64,000 nt of DNA from Deltaproteobacteria bacterium (GTDB taxonomy: Bacteria; Myxococcota_A; Polyangia; Polyangiales; JADJMO01). Where the stretch lies: positions 1 through 64,000 of the forward strand of contig JACPFM010000069.1 in assembly GCA_016182965.1 (NCBI GenBank), written 5' to 3'. The notes under the pieces are model-generated. The model did not search any database and was not told the origin of the DNA. It saw nothing but the letters and a program-made list of their open reading frames with translations. Position 1 is the first letter of the stretch. Every line of letters begins with the position of its first letter. Shown here one piece after another: positions 1 through 8,335 of the stretch. A program made the translations under genes and the position numbers.

Positions 1-136
1 GACCACGGATCGCGAGCCCATCCCGCTGACCGCTGCCGCCGCCGCTCACGCTTCCGCTCCCGCGCCCGCGACCGCTGCCGCTGCCGCGTACCGCGGCCCA
101 TCGCTCGATGTATGCGGACACTTCCGGCCGGCGGTA

Positions 137-570
137 CTAGCACGCCTGCAAGATGCTCGAGGCGCTGGTCGCTGCTCGCGACGGTGCGCCGCAGGCGTCC
201 AGCTGCGTGCCACCGGCGGCGGCGCGTCGCCAATCGGGCTCTCGCTCGGGTGAAGTAAGCCTGAGAGAGACGCCATCGATCCAGGTGAGGACGTCGATGC
301 GCCGACGCTTGCGACCGAGCATGAAGACCGATCGGGACGCGCGAGCTCCTCCACGGCCGGCGCGACGGAGCCGAAACCGAAGTCGGCGAGCGCTTCACGG
401 AGTCGACGCGCGTTTGCGACCGTCGGCTCCACGAAGACGTCGAGATCCTCCGTCAGCCGCGGCTCCCCGTGCCCAGCCACCGTGTGGCCGCCGACGAGGA
501 CGAAGCGCACGCGACGGGCGATCAGCGCACACAAGAACTTGCTCCAATCGCGATTCAGCTCGATCTTCAC
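137..570 (-). pseudogene. frameshifted MNT/AbiEii-like nucleotidyltransferase remnant
   Basis: Reading from a GTG at 570 (with GGGAG 7 nt upstream) gives about 80 residues with the nucleotidyltransferase core: FVLVGGHTVAGHGEPRLTED followed by LDVFVEP, i.e. the GG and T-x-D-x-D pattern of toxin-type nucleotidyltransferases. The expected next block (MLGRKRRRIDVLTWIDGVS) is in another frame, entered near 320-335. The end of the domain seems to continue in a third frame near 250-270. At least two frameshifts are therefore needed to restore the protein. The gene lies directly downstream of a small ORF that typically pairs with this enzyme. The GC-rich stretch 1-136 beyond it shows nothing recognisable. 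Decay is inferred from frames; sequencing error cannot be excluded. Confidence 0.6.
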
Positions 571-775
571 CGAACCACTCCCTGCGCAGCCGTTCGACGC
601 CGGAGATCCGCTCCTCGAACGACATCGCGGCGACGTCGTCCCGGTCGAAGCGCTCGGCCTCCGACAAGCTCGCCGCGCTACGGAAGACGAGCTCAATTTC
701 GGTCGGCACCCCGCCCGTCCTGCTCCTGAGCTGCGGCCGCGCACGCGCGCTCTTCGACGAGGGACGCTCTTTCAC
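395..775 (-). CDS. small partner protein of the nucleotidyltransferase remnant
   Basis: The recognisable part is about 60 residues, starting near a GTG at 709 (VPTEIELVFRS...) and containing MSFEERISGVERLRREWFGE. This resembles the short helical protein commonly encoded just before toxin-type nucleotidyltransferases in myxobacteria. After ESRLEQVLVCA the frame runs for about 50 Arg-rich residues over the nucleotidyltransferase gene, which suggests that the natural stop has been lost, as the downstream gene is also damaged. An antitoxin or regulatory role is inference from position only. The N-terminal 20 residues before 709 are probably not translated. Confidence 0.4.
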   Translation of the reverse strand: MKERPSSKSARARPQLRSRTGGVPTEIELVFRSAASLSEAERFDRDDVAAMSFEERISGVERLRREWFGEDRAESRLEQVLVCADRPSRALRPRRRPHGGWARGAAADGGSRRLRGADGRKRASTP

Positions 776-826
776 GGCGGAAGACTGGCTCGATGACGCG
801 AGGGGGACCGCGACAGCTTCTCGGCC

Positions 827-1087
827 TCAGGGGCTCGACAGACGCGCCTCGACGGCGTCGACCGTCGACTCGACGTCGGGGAAGCCGTCGGCGCCGAGCA
901 ACCGCTGCGACAAGCTCACGCGCTGCTTGGAGGCGACGACCTGCTCGTCGACCAAGACGTCGAACTGACCGCGCGCGCCGACCTGGAGATCGACGCGCTC
1001 GCCGAGCTCCTCCTCGATCCGGGCGGCGAGCCTCACCGCGCGCGGACGGTAGCCTCAGGCCCTACAGAAGAGGATTTTGACGCGCAT
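827..1087 (-). CDS. SelW/Rdx-family selenoprotein with in-frame UGA (Sec11)
   Basis: From ATG 1087 the frame reads MRVKILFC-R-A, then TGA at 1057-1055, then GYRPRAVRLAARIEEELGE and on to a stop at 827-829, 86 residues in total. Reading the TGA as selenocysteine gives C8-R-A-U11-G-Y-R-P-R-A. That is the CxxU redox motif and following GYxxRA block of the SelW/SelT/Rdx thioredoxin-like fold. The C-terminal half (GQFDVLVDEQVVASKQR, then GFPDVESTVDAV) also fits the family. The protein is a probable thiol oxidoreductase in the cytoplasm. A GTG two codons upstream is an alternative start, with GGAGG 13 nt before it. A caller that stops at the TGA reports only a 69-residue fragment from an internal GTG. 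The family match is seen; Sec insertion is inferred. Confidence 0.8.
997..1054 (-). promoter_or_regulatory. candidate bacterial SECIS region downstream of the UGA
   Basis: On the coding strand just after the UGA there are two possible hairpins. The first is ACCG/CGGT around an 8-nt loop, starting 5 nt after the UGA. The second is a perfect 8-bp stem GCTCGCCG/CGGCGAGC (1031-1024 with 1004-997) around a 19-nt loop. Bacterial SECIS elements lie inside the coding region at about this distance. High GC makes chance stems likely, so this is tentative. Confidence 0.35.
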
Positions 1088-1175
1088 CGTCACTCGGATG
1101 CCGCGACCTCCGAGCCGGTCACGGTGCAGGAGCGGGTCCATACGGATAGGATGGAGTCCTCGGGAGGCTTCCTTC

Positions 1176-3599
1176 ATGCGCGTTCGTCGCTGGCTCGGCG
1201 TGGTGACGGTGCTCTTGGCGGGCGGCGCGGTGGCGCTCGCGTGCGGCGGCTCCGACTCGGGCGGCGACAACGGCGGCACGCCCGACGGGTCGACCGGCGA
1301 CGGCTCCGACCTCGAGACCGGCCCCGGCTTCGAGGTCGGCGGCGGCTGCGCGACCGCGGACGACTGCGACGGCGGCGTGTGCGTCGGCGGGACCTGCTGC
1401 TCGAGCGCCGACGCCGTGTGCGGCGGCACCTGCTGCGCGGCCGGCACGGTGTGCCTCTTCGAGAAGTGCGTGACGCCGGGCGCCTCGTGCTTCACCGGCA
1501 ACGACTGCAAGCCGGGCGAATACTGCGAGACCGCGCTCGGCGCCAAGCCCACCGGCGACGCCGGCGCGCCCGACGCCGCGGGAGACGCCGGCGCGACCTG
1601 CCCCGAGCCGCCGCCGGTCCCCGGCCGCTGCGTGCAGCGTCCGCCGCTGTGCCCCGAGGGGAGCGACGCGGGGAGCGACTGCATCCCCAAGTGCGAGTAC
1701 CGCCCGAAGGTCGCCAACCTCGACGCGATCCAGGAGTGGACGTGGGGTCCCGCTGCGAAGGAGTTCCCCGGCTTCGTCGACGTGTGGGCGACGCCCACCG
1801 TGGGCCGCGTGTTCGACACCAACTGCGACGGCAAGGTCGACCAGCTCGATCCCCCGAACGTGATCTTCGTCTCCGGCAACACCGAGATGACCTGTTGCCA
1901 GTGCAACGGCAAGTCGCCGACCGCATGTCACACGGGCGTGCTGCGTCTGCTCAACGGCCGCACGGGCAAGGAGATCTGGTCGCTGCGCAAGGCGAGCGCC
2001 TCCTCGGTCGGCTTCTCCGGGACGTCGGTTGCGCTCGGCGATCTGACCGGCGACGGTCGCATGGACATCGCCGCGGTGACCGGCGAAGGCTACGTCGTGG
2101 TCGTCGATGCGACAGGCGCCGTCGTACGCACCAGCGACAAGCCCATCCCGGGCGCCGCGGCCACCGTCGCCGCGTTCGGCTGGGGCGGCGGTCTCGCGAT
2201 CGCCGACATGGATCACGACGGCGCGCCGGAGATCGCCTACGGCCACACCGTCTTCAGCACGGCGGGCGGCAAGCTGACCATGCTGTTCGGCGGCTCGCCG
2301 AACACCGGCAACACCGATCTCTCGACCTTCGTCGATCTCGACGGCGCCGCCGGCGGCAACCTCGAGCTGCTGGTCGGGCCGCGCGCGCTGAAGATCGACG
2401 GCACCGCGCTGTGGAACCGCACCGACATCACCGACGGCTTCCCGGCCATTGGCGACTTCGACAAGGACGGCAAGCCGGAGGTCGCCCTCGTGAACGCGGG
2501 CAAGCTGTACGTCCTCGAGGGCGCCACCGGCAAGACGTTGGTCGGGCCGTTCACCATCCCGGGCACCGGCTCCGGCGGTCCGCCGACGGTCGCCGACTTC
2601 GACGGCGACAAGGTCCCCGAGATCGGCGTCGCCATGGCGAACTACTACTCGGTCATCAAGATCGACATGGTCGCCAAGACGGCGAAGACCCTGTGGTCGA
2701 CCGCCAACCACGACCTCTCCTCGTCGCAGACCGGCTCGAGCGTCTTCGACTTCGAGGGCGATGGCCGCGCCGAGGTGATCTACAACGACGAGTGCTTCCT
2801 CTGGGTCTACGACGGGCCCACCGGCAAGGTGCGCTTCGCCGGCCTGACCACGTCGTTCACCGCGACGGAGGCGTCGGTCGTGGCCGACGTCGACGGCGAC
2901 GGGCGCGCCGAGATCCTGATGGTCAGCAACCGCGTCGATCCGACCGCCACCGGGTGGAAGTGCAACATCGACCCGTGGAACAAGGCCGATCCGGCCAACA
3001 ACCGCCCCGCCTGGAAGCCGCCGGCCGGGGGCACCGCCTACGGCGGCGTCACCGTGTTCGGCGACGCGGCCAACGCGTGGGTCGGGACCCGCACGCTGTG
3101 GAACCAGCACACCTATCACGTCACCAACGTGTGCGACGATCGCGACTCGGCGTGCGTGGCGCCGAACGTCTACGGCTCGATCCCGAGGAGCGAGCAGCGG
3201 AACTGGTCGCTCGGCTGGCTGAACAACTTCCGCCAGAACGTGCAGGACAAGGGCATCTTCGACGCGCCCGACGCCACGGTGTCGATCGCCGCGCGGTGCA
3301 CCACGCCGGTGCAGCTCGAGGCGTCGCTGCGCAACGCGGGGCTCGCGTCGCTGCCGGCGGGCGTCGTGATCGGCTTCTACAAGGACGGCTCGCCGACGCA
3401 GCTCGGCACCGCGACCTCGACCAAGCCGCTGTTCCCCGGGCAGACCGAGGTCCTCCCGTTCACCGTCCCCGCGGCGAGCGGCGGCACGAGCGACGGCTAC
3501 TACGCGAAGATCGAGATCGATCCGGCCAAGCCGACGTTCCAGCAGTGCCGCACCGACAACGATCGTAGCGCCGTGGTGAAGGCCGCCTGCGCGAAGTGA
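1176..3599 (+). CDS. secreted FG-GAP/VCBS repeat protein with Cys-rich N-terminus
   Basis: This is an 807-residue exported protein. The start at 1176 is chosen because GGGAGG lies 9 nt upstream and a hydrophobic signal follows, ending ALAC-GG at Cys23 (a weak lipobox, so possibly a lipoprotein). Residues of about 60-180 are Cys-rich with paired C-C motifs. The central part holds at least six FG-GAP-like calcium loops (DLTGDGRMD, DMDHDGAPE, DFDKDGKPE, DFDGDKVPE, DFEGDGRAE, DVDGDGRAE), expected to form a beta-propeller. The last 120 residues resemble a CARDB-type adhesion domain. A cell-surface role is likely; the ligand is unknown. It is divergent from the selenoprotein gene. Confidence 0.85.
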   Translation: MRVRRWLGVVTVLLAGGAVALACGGSDSGGDNGGTPDGSTGDGSDLETGPGFEVGGGCATADDCDGGVCVGGTCCSSADAVCGGTCCAAGTVCLFEKCVTPGASCFTGNDCKPGEYCETALGAKPTGDAGAPDAAGDAGATCPEPPPVPGRCVQRPPLCPEGSDAGSDCIPKCEYRPKVANLDAIQEWTWGPAAKEFPGFVDVWATPTVGRVFDTNCDGKVDQLDPPNVIFVSGNTEMTCCQCNGKSPTACHTGVLRLLNGRTGKEIWSLRKASASSVGFSGTSVALGDLTGDGRMDIAAVTGEGYVVVVDATGAVVRTSDKPIPGAAATVAAFGWGGGLAIADMDHDGAPEIAYGHTVFSTAGGKLTMLFGGSPNTGNTDLSTFVDLDGAAGGNLELLVGPRALKIDGTALWNRTDITDGFPAIGDFDKDGKPEVALVNAGKLYVLEGATGKTLVGPFTIPGTGSGGPPTVADFDGDKVPEIGVAMANYYSVIKIDMVAKTAKTLWSTANHDLSSSQTGSSVFDFEGDGRAEVIYNDECFLWVYDGPTGKVRFAGLTTSFTATEASVVADVDGDGRAEILMVSNRVDPTATGWKCNIDPWNKADPANNRPAWKPPAGGTAYGGVTVFGDAANAWVGTRTLWNQHTYHVTNVCDDRDSACVAPNVYGSIPRSEQRNWSLGWLNNFRQNVQDKGIFDAPDATVSIAARCTTPVQLEASLRNAGLASLPAGVVIGFYKDGSPTQLGTATSTKPLFPGQTEVLPFTVPAASGGTSDGYYAKIEIDPAKPTFQQCRTDNDRSAVVKAACAK

Positions 3600-3600
3600 A

Positions 3601-4002
3601 TCAGAGCTCGCTCGTTCGTTCGCGGAGCGATTGCGCCTCTTTCTCCGCGGCGATCTGGGCGGCTTTGTAGTCGGTGATCGCCCACACGCCGGCGAGCAGC
3701 AGCCCGAAGGCCACGAGCAGGTTGCGCGCGACGCCGTCGCCGGAGAACCGGAAGAGCCACGGCGACACGACGAACAGGACGGCCGCCCCCAGCTCGACAC
3801 CGGCGTGGACCGTGAACGGGACCACCCGCGCGACCCCCATCGGGTAGTTCGTCATGATGCTGAGGCCGAGGTGCAGGATCGCGAAGATGTAGCAGAGCGC
3901 GGCCGGCGTCCCGCTGAGGCCGAACGTCGACGGTGCGACCGCCAGCGCCACCACGGCGACGTAGTCGATGAATCCGTGCACACGCGGCGACAGGATCTTC
4001 AC
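3601..4002 (-). CDS. four-helix integral membrane protein, SPW-repeat type
   Basis: This 133-residue protein has four predicted membrane helices and a short charged C-terminal tail (AAEKEAQSLRERTSEL). It contains FIDYVAV near the start and VSPWLFRFSG in the third segment, which fit the small SPW-repeat membrane family. The GTG start at 4002 is supported by AAAGGAGG 7 nt upstream. It is convergent with the FG-GAP gene, with one base between the stops and no room for a terminator. Function is not known. Confidence 0.75.
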   Translation of the reverse strand: MKILSPRVHGFIDYVAVVALAVAPSTFGLSGTPAALCYIFAILHLGLSIMTNYPMGVARVVPFTVHAGVELGAAVLFVVSPWLFRFSGDGVARNLLVAFGLLLAGVWAITDYKAAQIAAEKEAQSLRERTSEL

Positions 4003-4069
4003 GCGCGTCCTCCTTTCGGGCGACGCGTGGCTCCAGTTGCAGCGGTCGTGCCGGCGCCGTCTCAGCGCG

Positions 4070-5116
4070 TCACGTGGGGCAGCGCGCGCCGATGCAGGCG
4101 GCGAACTCCTTGTCGCAGGACTTCTGCAGGCAATCGAGCAGCGAGCCGGCGCCTCGGCACTTGGGGAAGGCCCGGACCGCGCAGGCGAACGCTTGATCGA
4201 CGAAGAACTGCACGTCGGCGCACCCGCGCGCGGCGCAGTTCGCCACGCACGTGATGCTGGGCAACCCGTCGACGCCGGCCTCGAGGCAGCCGATGGAGCA
4301 GGTCAGCACCTCGAGGCACCCGATGTTCTCGCACTTGCCGCAGTCGTCGATGCAGTTGGCGCAGGTCTCGTAGGGCGGCTCGCACTTCTTGTTGCCGCAC
4401 ACCGAGCACACGCCGCAGTCGAAGGCGCACGAGGCGCACGTCTCGGGGCTCTTGCAGATGCCGTTGCCGCAGCCCTCGCACTTGCCGCAGTCGCCCGGGC
4501 AGGTGAAGCAGTTCTCGGTCTTCGGGTCGCACTTGCCGTCGCCGCAGGTCACGCACTTGCTGCAGTCGGGCGCGCACGAGAGGCAGTCCTCGCTGCCGTT
4601 GCAGAAGCCGTCGCCGCAGCTCTCGCAGGAGCCGCAATCGCCAGGGCAGGAGTCGCAGGTCTCGCCCGAGTCGCACGAGCGGTTGCCGCAGGTCTCGCAG
4701 AGACCGCAGTCCTTCGGGCAAGTCGTGCAGTCCTCGCCGCCCTTGCACTCGCCGTCGCCGCAGGCGGCGCACTTGCCGCAGTCCTCGGGGCAGGAGGCGC
4801 AGCTCTCGCCAGGCTCGCAGCCGTCCTTCCCGCAGGTGTCGCACTTGCCGCAGTCGCTGGGGCACGACGCGCAGGTCTCGCCCGCCTTGTCGTTGCACGT
4901 CCCGTCGCCGCAGCCGGCGCAGAGACCGCAGTCGGCCGAGCACGTCGCGCACGTCTCGCTCGCGCCGCAGACGCCGTCGCCGCAGTCGATGGCGACGGCC
5001 ACCGTCGGCTCGAGCTCGATGGTGGTGCGTGCTCCGCAGCCGAAGCCCAGCGCCACGAGCACCGAGCCGGTGAGGATCACGCGGCTGAGGCCGCGCCATG
5101 TGAACGTCGTCTGCAT
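4070..5116 (-). CDS. Cys-rich lipoprotein with nine CGDGxC repeats
   Basis: This is a 348-residue lipoprotein with signal peptide and lipobox LVALGFGC. The ATG at 5116 has GGGGAG 5 nt upstream. After residue 50 there are nine tandem repeats of about 24 residues following C-G-x-G-x-C...E-x-C-x-x-C-x-x-D-C-G-x-C. Each has six cysteines and alternating acidic residues. The C-terminal 110 residues hold further Cys pairs but no repeat. Such proteins are common and often misnamed in myxobacteria. Disulfide-stabilised stalk or calcium-binding function is inference. It is divergent from the hydrolase at 5269 across a 152-bp gap. Confidence 0.85.
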   Translation of the reverse strand: MQTTFTWRGLSRVILTGSVLVALGFGCGARTTIELEPTVAVAIDCGDGVCGASETCATCSADCGLCAGCGDGTCNDKAGETCASCPSDCGKCDTCGKDGCEPGESCASCPEDCGKCAACGDGECKGGEDCTTCPKDCGLCETCGNRSCDSGETCDSCPGDCGSCESCGDGFCNGSEDCLSCAPDCSKCVTCGDGKCDPKTENCFTCPGDCGKCEGCGNGICKSPETCASCAFDCGVCSVCGNKKCEPPYETCANCIDDCGKCENIGCLEVLTCSIGCLEAGVDGLPSITCVANCAARGCADVQFFVDQAFACAVRAFPKCRGAGSLLDCLQKSCDKEFAACIGARCPT

Positions 5117-5268
5117 CGCGCTCCCCGCTCCCTGCTGAAAGTAAGTCGAAGGGCAGTGTAGCTGGTCGGCGCGAGCCGGCCCAATCCGACGCGGACGGCG
5201 CACGCGTTCAGTGCAGAGCGGGGCAGGAGCGCGCGCCGGGCTCGACATCCACCGGCCGCGGATCTGCG

Positions 5269-6051
5269 ATGGCCGTCATGTCGCAGCTCGCCTTCGAAGA
5301 CTCCGGTCGCGGCTCGCCGGTCGTGCTGTTCGTCCACGCCTTCCCCTTCGATCGACGCATGTGGCGCCGGCAGATCGACGCGCTGGCGCGGCACGACGTG
5401 CGGACGATCGCCGTCGATCTCGCCGGCTTCGGCGCCTCGGCCGACCTTCCGCCGCGCCGGTCCGTGGACGAACACGCCGACGACGTGGCGCAGGTGCTCG
5501 AGGCCTGCGGGGTCGACCGCGCCATCGCGGTCGGTCTCTCGATGGGCGGGTACGTGGCCCTGGCCTTGGCGCGACGGCACCCGCAGCGCCTCGCCGGCCT
5601 CGTGCTCGCCGACACCCGAGCGAGCGGCGACACCGAGGAGGCCAAGCAGGGGCGCGCGGTCAACATCGAGCGAGCCCGGAAGCAGGGCGTCGCGGCGGTG
5701 TTCGACGCGATGAGCACGGCGTGGCCGCCCAACGCCGATCGCATGCACATCGAGGAGATGCGCTCGCTCTCGGCCGCGCAGAACCCGGCCGGCGTCATCG
5801 CGGCGCTCGAGATGATGCGCGATCGCCCCGACGCGACCCCGACCCTCGGCCAGATCCGCGTCCCGACCCGGGTGATCGTGGGCAGCGCCGACGGGCTGAC
5901 CCCCCCGTCGCTCGCCGAGATCATGACGCGCTCGATCCCCGGCGCGCAGCAGGTGATCATCGAAGGCGCCGGACACTTCACCAACATCGAACGCAGCGCG
6001 GAGTTCGATCAGGTCCTGCTCGACCTCGTCCGGCACGTCCGCCCAACCTGA
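5269..6051 (+). CDS. alpha/beta-fold hydrolase
   Basis: This is a 260-residue soluble hydrolase of the common alpha/beta fold. The nucleophile elbow is GLSMGG (Ser91). The acid is Asp208 in GSADGLT and the histidine is His236 in GAGHFTNIE. The oxyanion segment is VHAFPFDRR. Length and motif order are complete. A second ATG three codons in (5278) is equally possible as start. The substrate cannot be deduced; the closest named groups are 3-oxoadipate enol-lactonase-like and general esterases. It is followed 5 bp later by a membrane glycosyltransferase-like gene on the same strand, so the two are probably co-transcribed. Confidence 0.85.
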   Translation: MAVMSQLAFEDSGRGSPVVLFVHAFPFDRRMWRRQIDALARHDVRTIAVDLAGFGASADLPPRRSVDEHADDVAQVLEACGVDRAIAVGLSMGGYVALALARRHPQRLAGLVLADTRASGDTEEAKQGRAVNIERARKQGVAAVFDAMSTAWPPNADRMHIEEMRSLSAAQNPAGVIAALEMMRDRPDATPTLGQIRVPTRVIVGSADGLTPPSLAEIMTRSIPGAQQVIIEGAGHFTNIERSAEFDQVLLDLVRHVRPT

Positions 6052-6056
6052 TCCTC

Positions 6057-8255
6057 GTGCGCCAAAAACTGGTCCTCGCCTGGCCGTGGGTCCGCGGCGT
6101 CCTCGTCACGGCTGCGGTGGTGTTCATCGCGCTGAAGGCGCTGCACCCGCCCGCCGCCGCCCCGCACGAGGACGTCCTCGCGATCTTCGAAGACGCGCTG
6201 CCCGCCATGAGCGCGGCCGTCCTGCTCGCGGTGGCGCTGCTTCGCTTCGGCGATCGCGTGCGCGCGCTGGTCGAGAAGGTGCCGCGCTGGGCGATCGACG
6301 TCGCGCTCCTCGCGCTCGGGATGTTCCTCGCGCTGCGCATGACCCTCCAGGCGTTCGGCGCCTTCCCGCAGATCCAGGACGAGATCTCCTACGATCTGTT
6401 GGCGCGGCGCATCGCCATCGGGCGCCCCGTGCCGAGCTCGCCGCCGCTGCCGGAGTTCTTCCGGATGCGGTTCCTCGTCGACGACGGGCGCAGCTACCCG
6501 CTGTTCCAGCCGGGTTGGCCGCTCCTGATGGCGCTCTTCTACAAGCTGCGCGCGCCGGCGCTCGCCCCCGCGTTCGCCGTCGGTTGCCTCGTCGTGGGCG
6601 GGTCGCGCCTCGCCGAGCGCATCTACGGCAGGCTCACCTCGATCCTCGCCGGGCTGCTCCTCGCCAGCAGCGGCTTCGTCCTGGTGGTCGGCAGCGCGTT
6701 CTTCGCGCACGCCTGGGCCGCCGCGCTCGTCTGCCTCGGGCTCGAGCGCCTGATCGCGGCGCTAAAGGAGGACGATCCGCGGCGGGCGCGGCGCGCGGCG
6801 ATCACAGGCGGGCTCTTCGGCGCGTGGCTGGTGATCACGAGGCTACCGACCGCGCTGTCCTTCGTGCTCACGGCGGCGATCGCGGTGGCCGCCTACTCGT
6901 TCGAGACCTTCCGTCCGCGACCGAAGCTGCTCGCGCGCGCCAAGAAGCCGCTCGCCGCGTTCGCGCTCGCGTTCCTGGTCGGACCGCTGGCACAGGCAGG
7001 GTGGAACGTGGCGACCACGCGCAACCCGCTCGTCCTGCCGCAGGATCGCTACTTCGCGCAGACCGAGCCGCTCCCCCACTGCCACCGCATCGGCTTCGGC
7101 AAGGACGTCGGGTGCCCGCGCGAGCATCCGCGCGAGGTGCCGCCGGAGGGCTACACCGTGTCCCGCGCGGCGCAGGTCACCGGCATGCGTTGGAGCGTCT
7201 TCCGCACCGACGCGTGGGGGACCGCCTGGCCGCTCGCGCTCTCCGGCGTCTTCCTCGTGCGGCGTCGGCTGCGCCTGCGCGACGCGGTCGTCGCCACCGG
7301 CGCGCTCGCGCCGATCGCCGTGTACTTCGGCTTCTACTACCACGCGATCCAGCACGGCGCGCGGCTGTGGGCCGACGTCATGGGCCCTTTGGCGGTGCTC
7401 GTCGCGGCGGGCGCGCTGGTCGCGTTCGAGCGCGATCCCGACGAGCCCGAGCGACGCGCCCCCTTCCTGCACCGGTCGCTCTCCGCCGCGGTGCTCGCGC
7501 TGCTGGTGCTCGTGGTGCACGACGAGCTGACGCGCGACATCCCCGAACGCATCGCCAAGATCAGCGCCGTGCGACAGGCGGAGCGCGTCGCGCACAACCT
7601 CGACGCGGCGAACGTCCACGGCGCCGTGGTGTACGTCGGCAACTGCGTCGAGCCCGATCGCGGCGATGTGGTCTACGGGTGGGCGTCGGTGCTCAACGCG
7701 ATCGATCCGGAGCAGGGCGATCGGCTCGTGGTGCGGGACTTCGGCCCCGAGCACGACAAGCAGCTGGTCATGCTCTACCCAGGCCGCAAGCACGTGCGGG
7801 TCGACTGCAACGGTCGGTACGTGTCGACCGAGCCCGCGACGCCGCGGCCGCAGCTGCTGGTCACCGAGCTCGAAGCGAAGTTCCCTCCCGACGATCGGCA
7901 GGGGTGCTACGCGACGATCCGCGCGCTGCCGACCGCGTCGAACCGGCAGCTGCTCGAGATCCGCGCGAGCGAGCCGAACGCATGGGCGCGCTTCCGGCAG
8001 TACGTCTTCGAGGACGGGACGTACGAGCTGCGCCTCACCGCGCACCGCCGGCCGGACGGCGGCCGGTTCGTGCTCGCGATCGACGGCACCCCGATCGAGG
8101 GCACCATCGACTCGCGCGGCGCCCCCGAGCTGATCACGCACACGCTGAAGCCGGTGACGCTCGGGCGTGGGACCCACCACCTCGAGGTGCGGTCTGCCGA
8201 AGGGCCGGGGGTGTTCTACTTCTCGATCGATCGCCTCGAGCTGCACAAGCAGTGA
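6057..8255 (+). CDS. GT-C-like polytopic membrane glycosyltransferase
   Basis: This 732-residue protein has about ten membrane helices in its first 480 residues and a soluble C-terminal part. After the third helix it carries QIQDEISYDLLARR, an acidic DE pair in the first large loop as in PMT/ArnT-type GT-C enzymes that use polyprenyl-linked sugar donors. The last 90 residues (FEDGTYELRLTAHRR... to FSIDRLEL) look like a beta-sandwich carbohydrate-binding module. The GTG at 6057 is chosen because it lies 5 bp after the hydrolase stop. The exact sugar and acceptor are unknown. Confidence 0.7.
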   Translation: MRQKLVLAWPWVRGVLVTAAVVFIALKALHPPAAAPHEDVLAIFEDALPAMSAAVLLAVALLRFGDRVRALVEKVPRWAIDVALLALGMFLALRMTLQAFGAFPQIQDEISYDLLARRIAIGRPVPSSPPLPEFFRMRFLVDDGRSYPLFQPGWPLLMALFYKLRAPALAPAFAVGCLVVGGSRLAERIYGRLTSILAGLLLASSGFVLVVGSAFFAHAWAAALVCLGLERLIAALKEDDPRRARRAAITGGLFGAWLVITRLPTALSFVLTAAIAVAAYSFETFRPRPKLLARAKKPLAAFALAFLVGPLAQAGWNVATTRNPLVLPQDRYFAQTEPLPHCHRIGFGKDVGCPREHPREVPPEGYTVSRAAQVTGMRWSVFRTDAWGTAWPLALSGVFLVRRRLRLRDAVVATGALAPIAVYFGFYYHAIQHGARLWADVMGPLAVLVAAGALVAFERDPDEPERRAPFLHRSLSAAVLALLVLVVHDELTRDIPERIAKISAVRQAERVAHNLDAANVHGAVVYVGNCVEPDRGDVVYGWASVLNAIDPEQGDRLVVRDFGPEHDKQLVMLYPGRKHVRVDCNGRYVSTEPATPRPQLLVTELEAKFPPDDRQGCYATIRALPTASNRQLLEIRASEPNAWARFRQYVFEDGTYELRLTAHRRPDGGRFVLAIDGTPIEGTIDSRGAPELITHTLKPVTLGRGTHHLEVRSAEGPGVFYFSIDRLELHKQ

Positions 8256-8288
8256 CGAAGCCCCCACGCGCGAGCGCGGAACGGCGAA

Positions 8289-8313
8289 AGGGGCCGGGCA
8301 CGCGCCGACCCCT
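8289..8313. terminator. hairpin between convergent genes
   Basis: AGGGGCCGG (8289-8297) and CCGACCCCT (8305-8313) form a 9-bp stem with one mismatch around a 7-nt loop. It lies in the 80-bp gap between two stop codons. There is no clear T-tract on either side, so termination is likely but unproven. Confidence 0.35.
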
Positions 8314-8335
8314 CCCGTCGATCACCCGATGCCGA

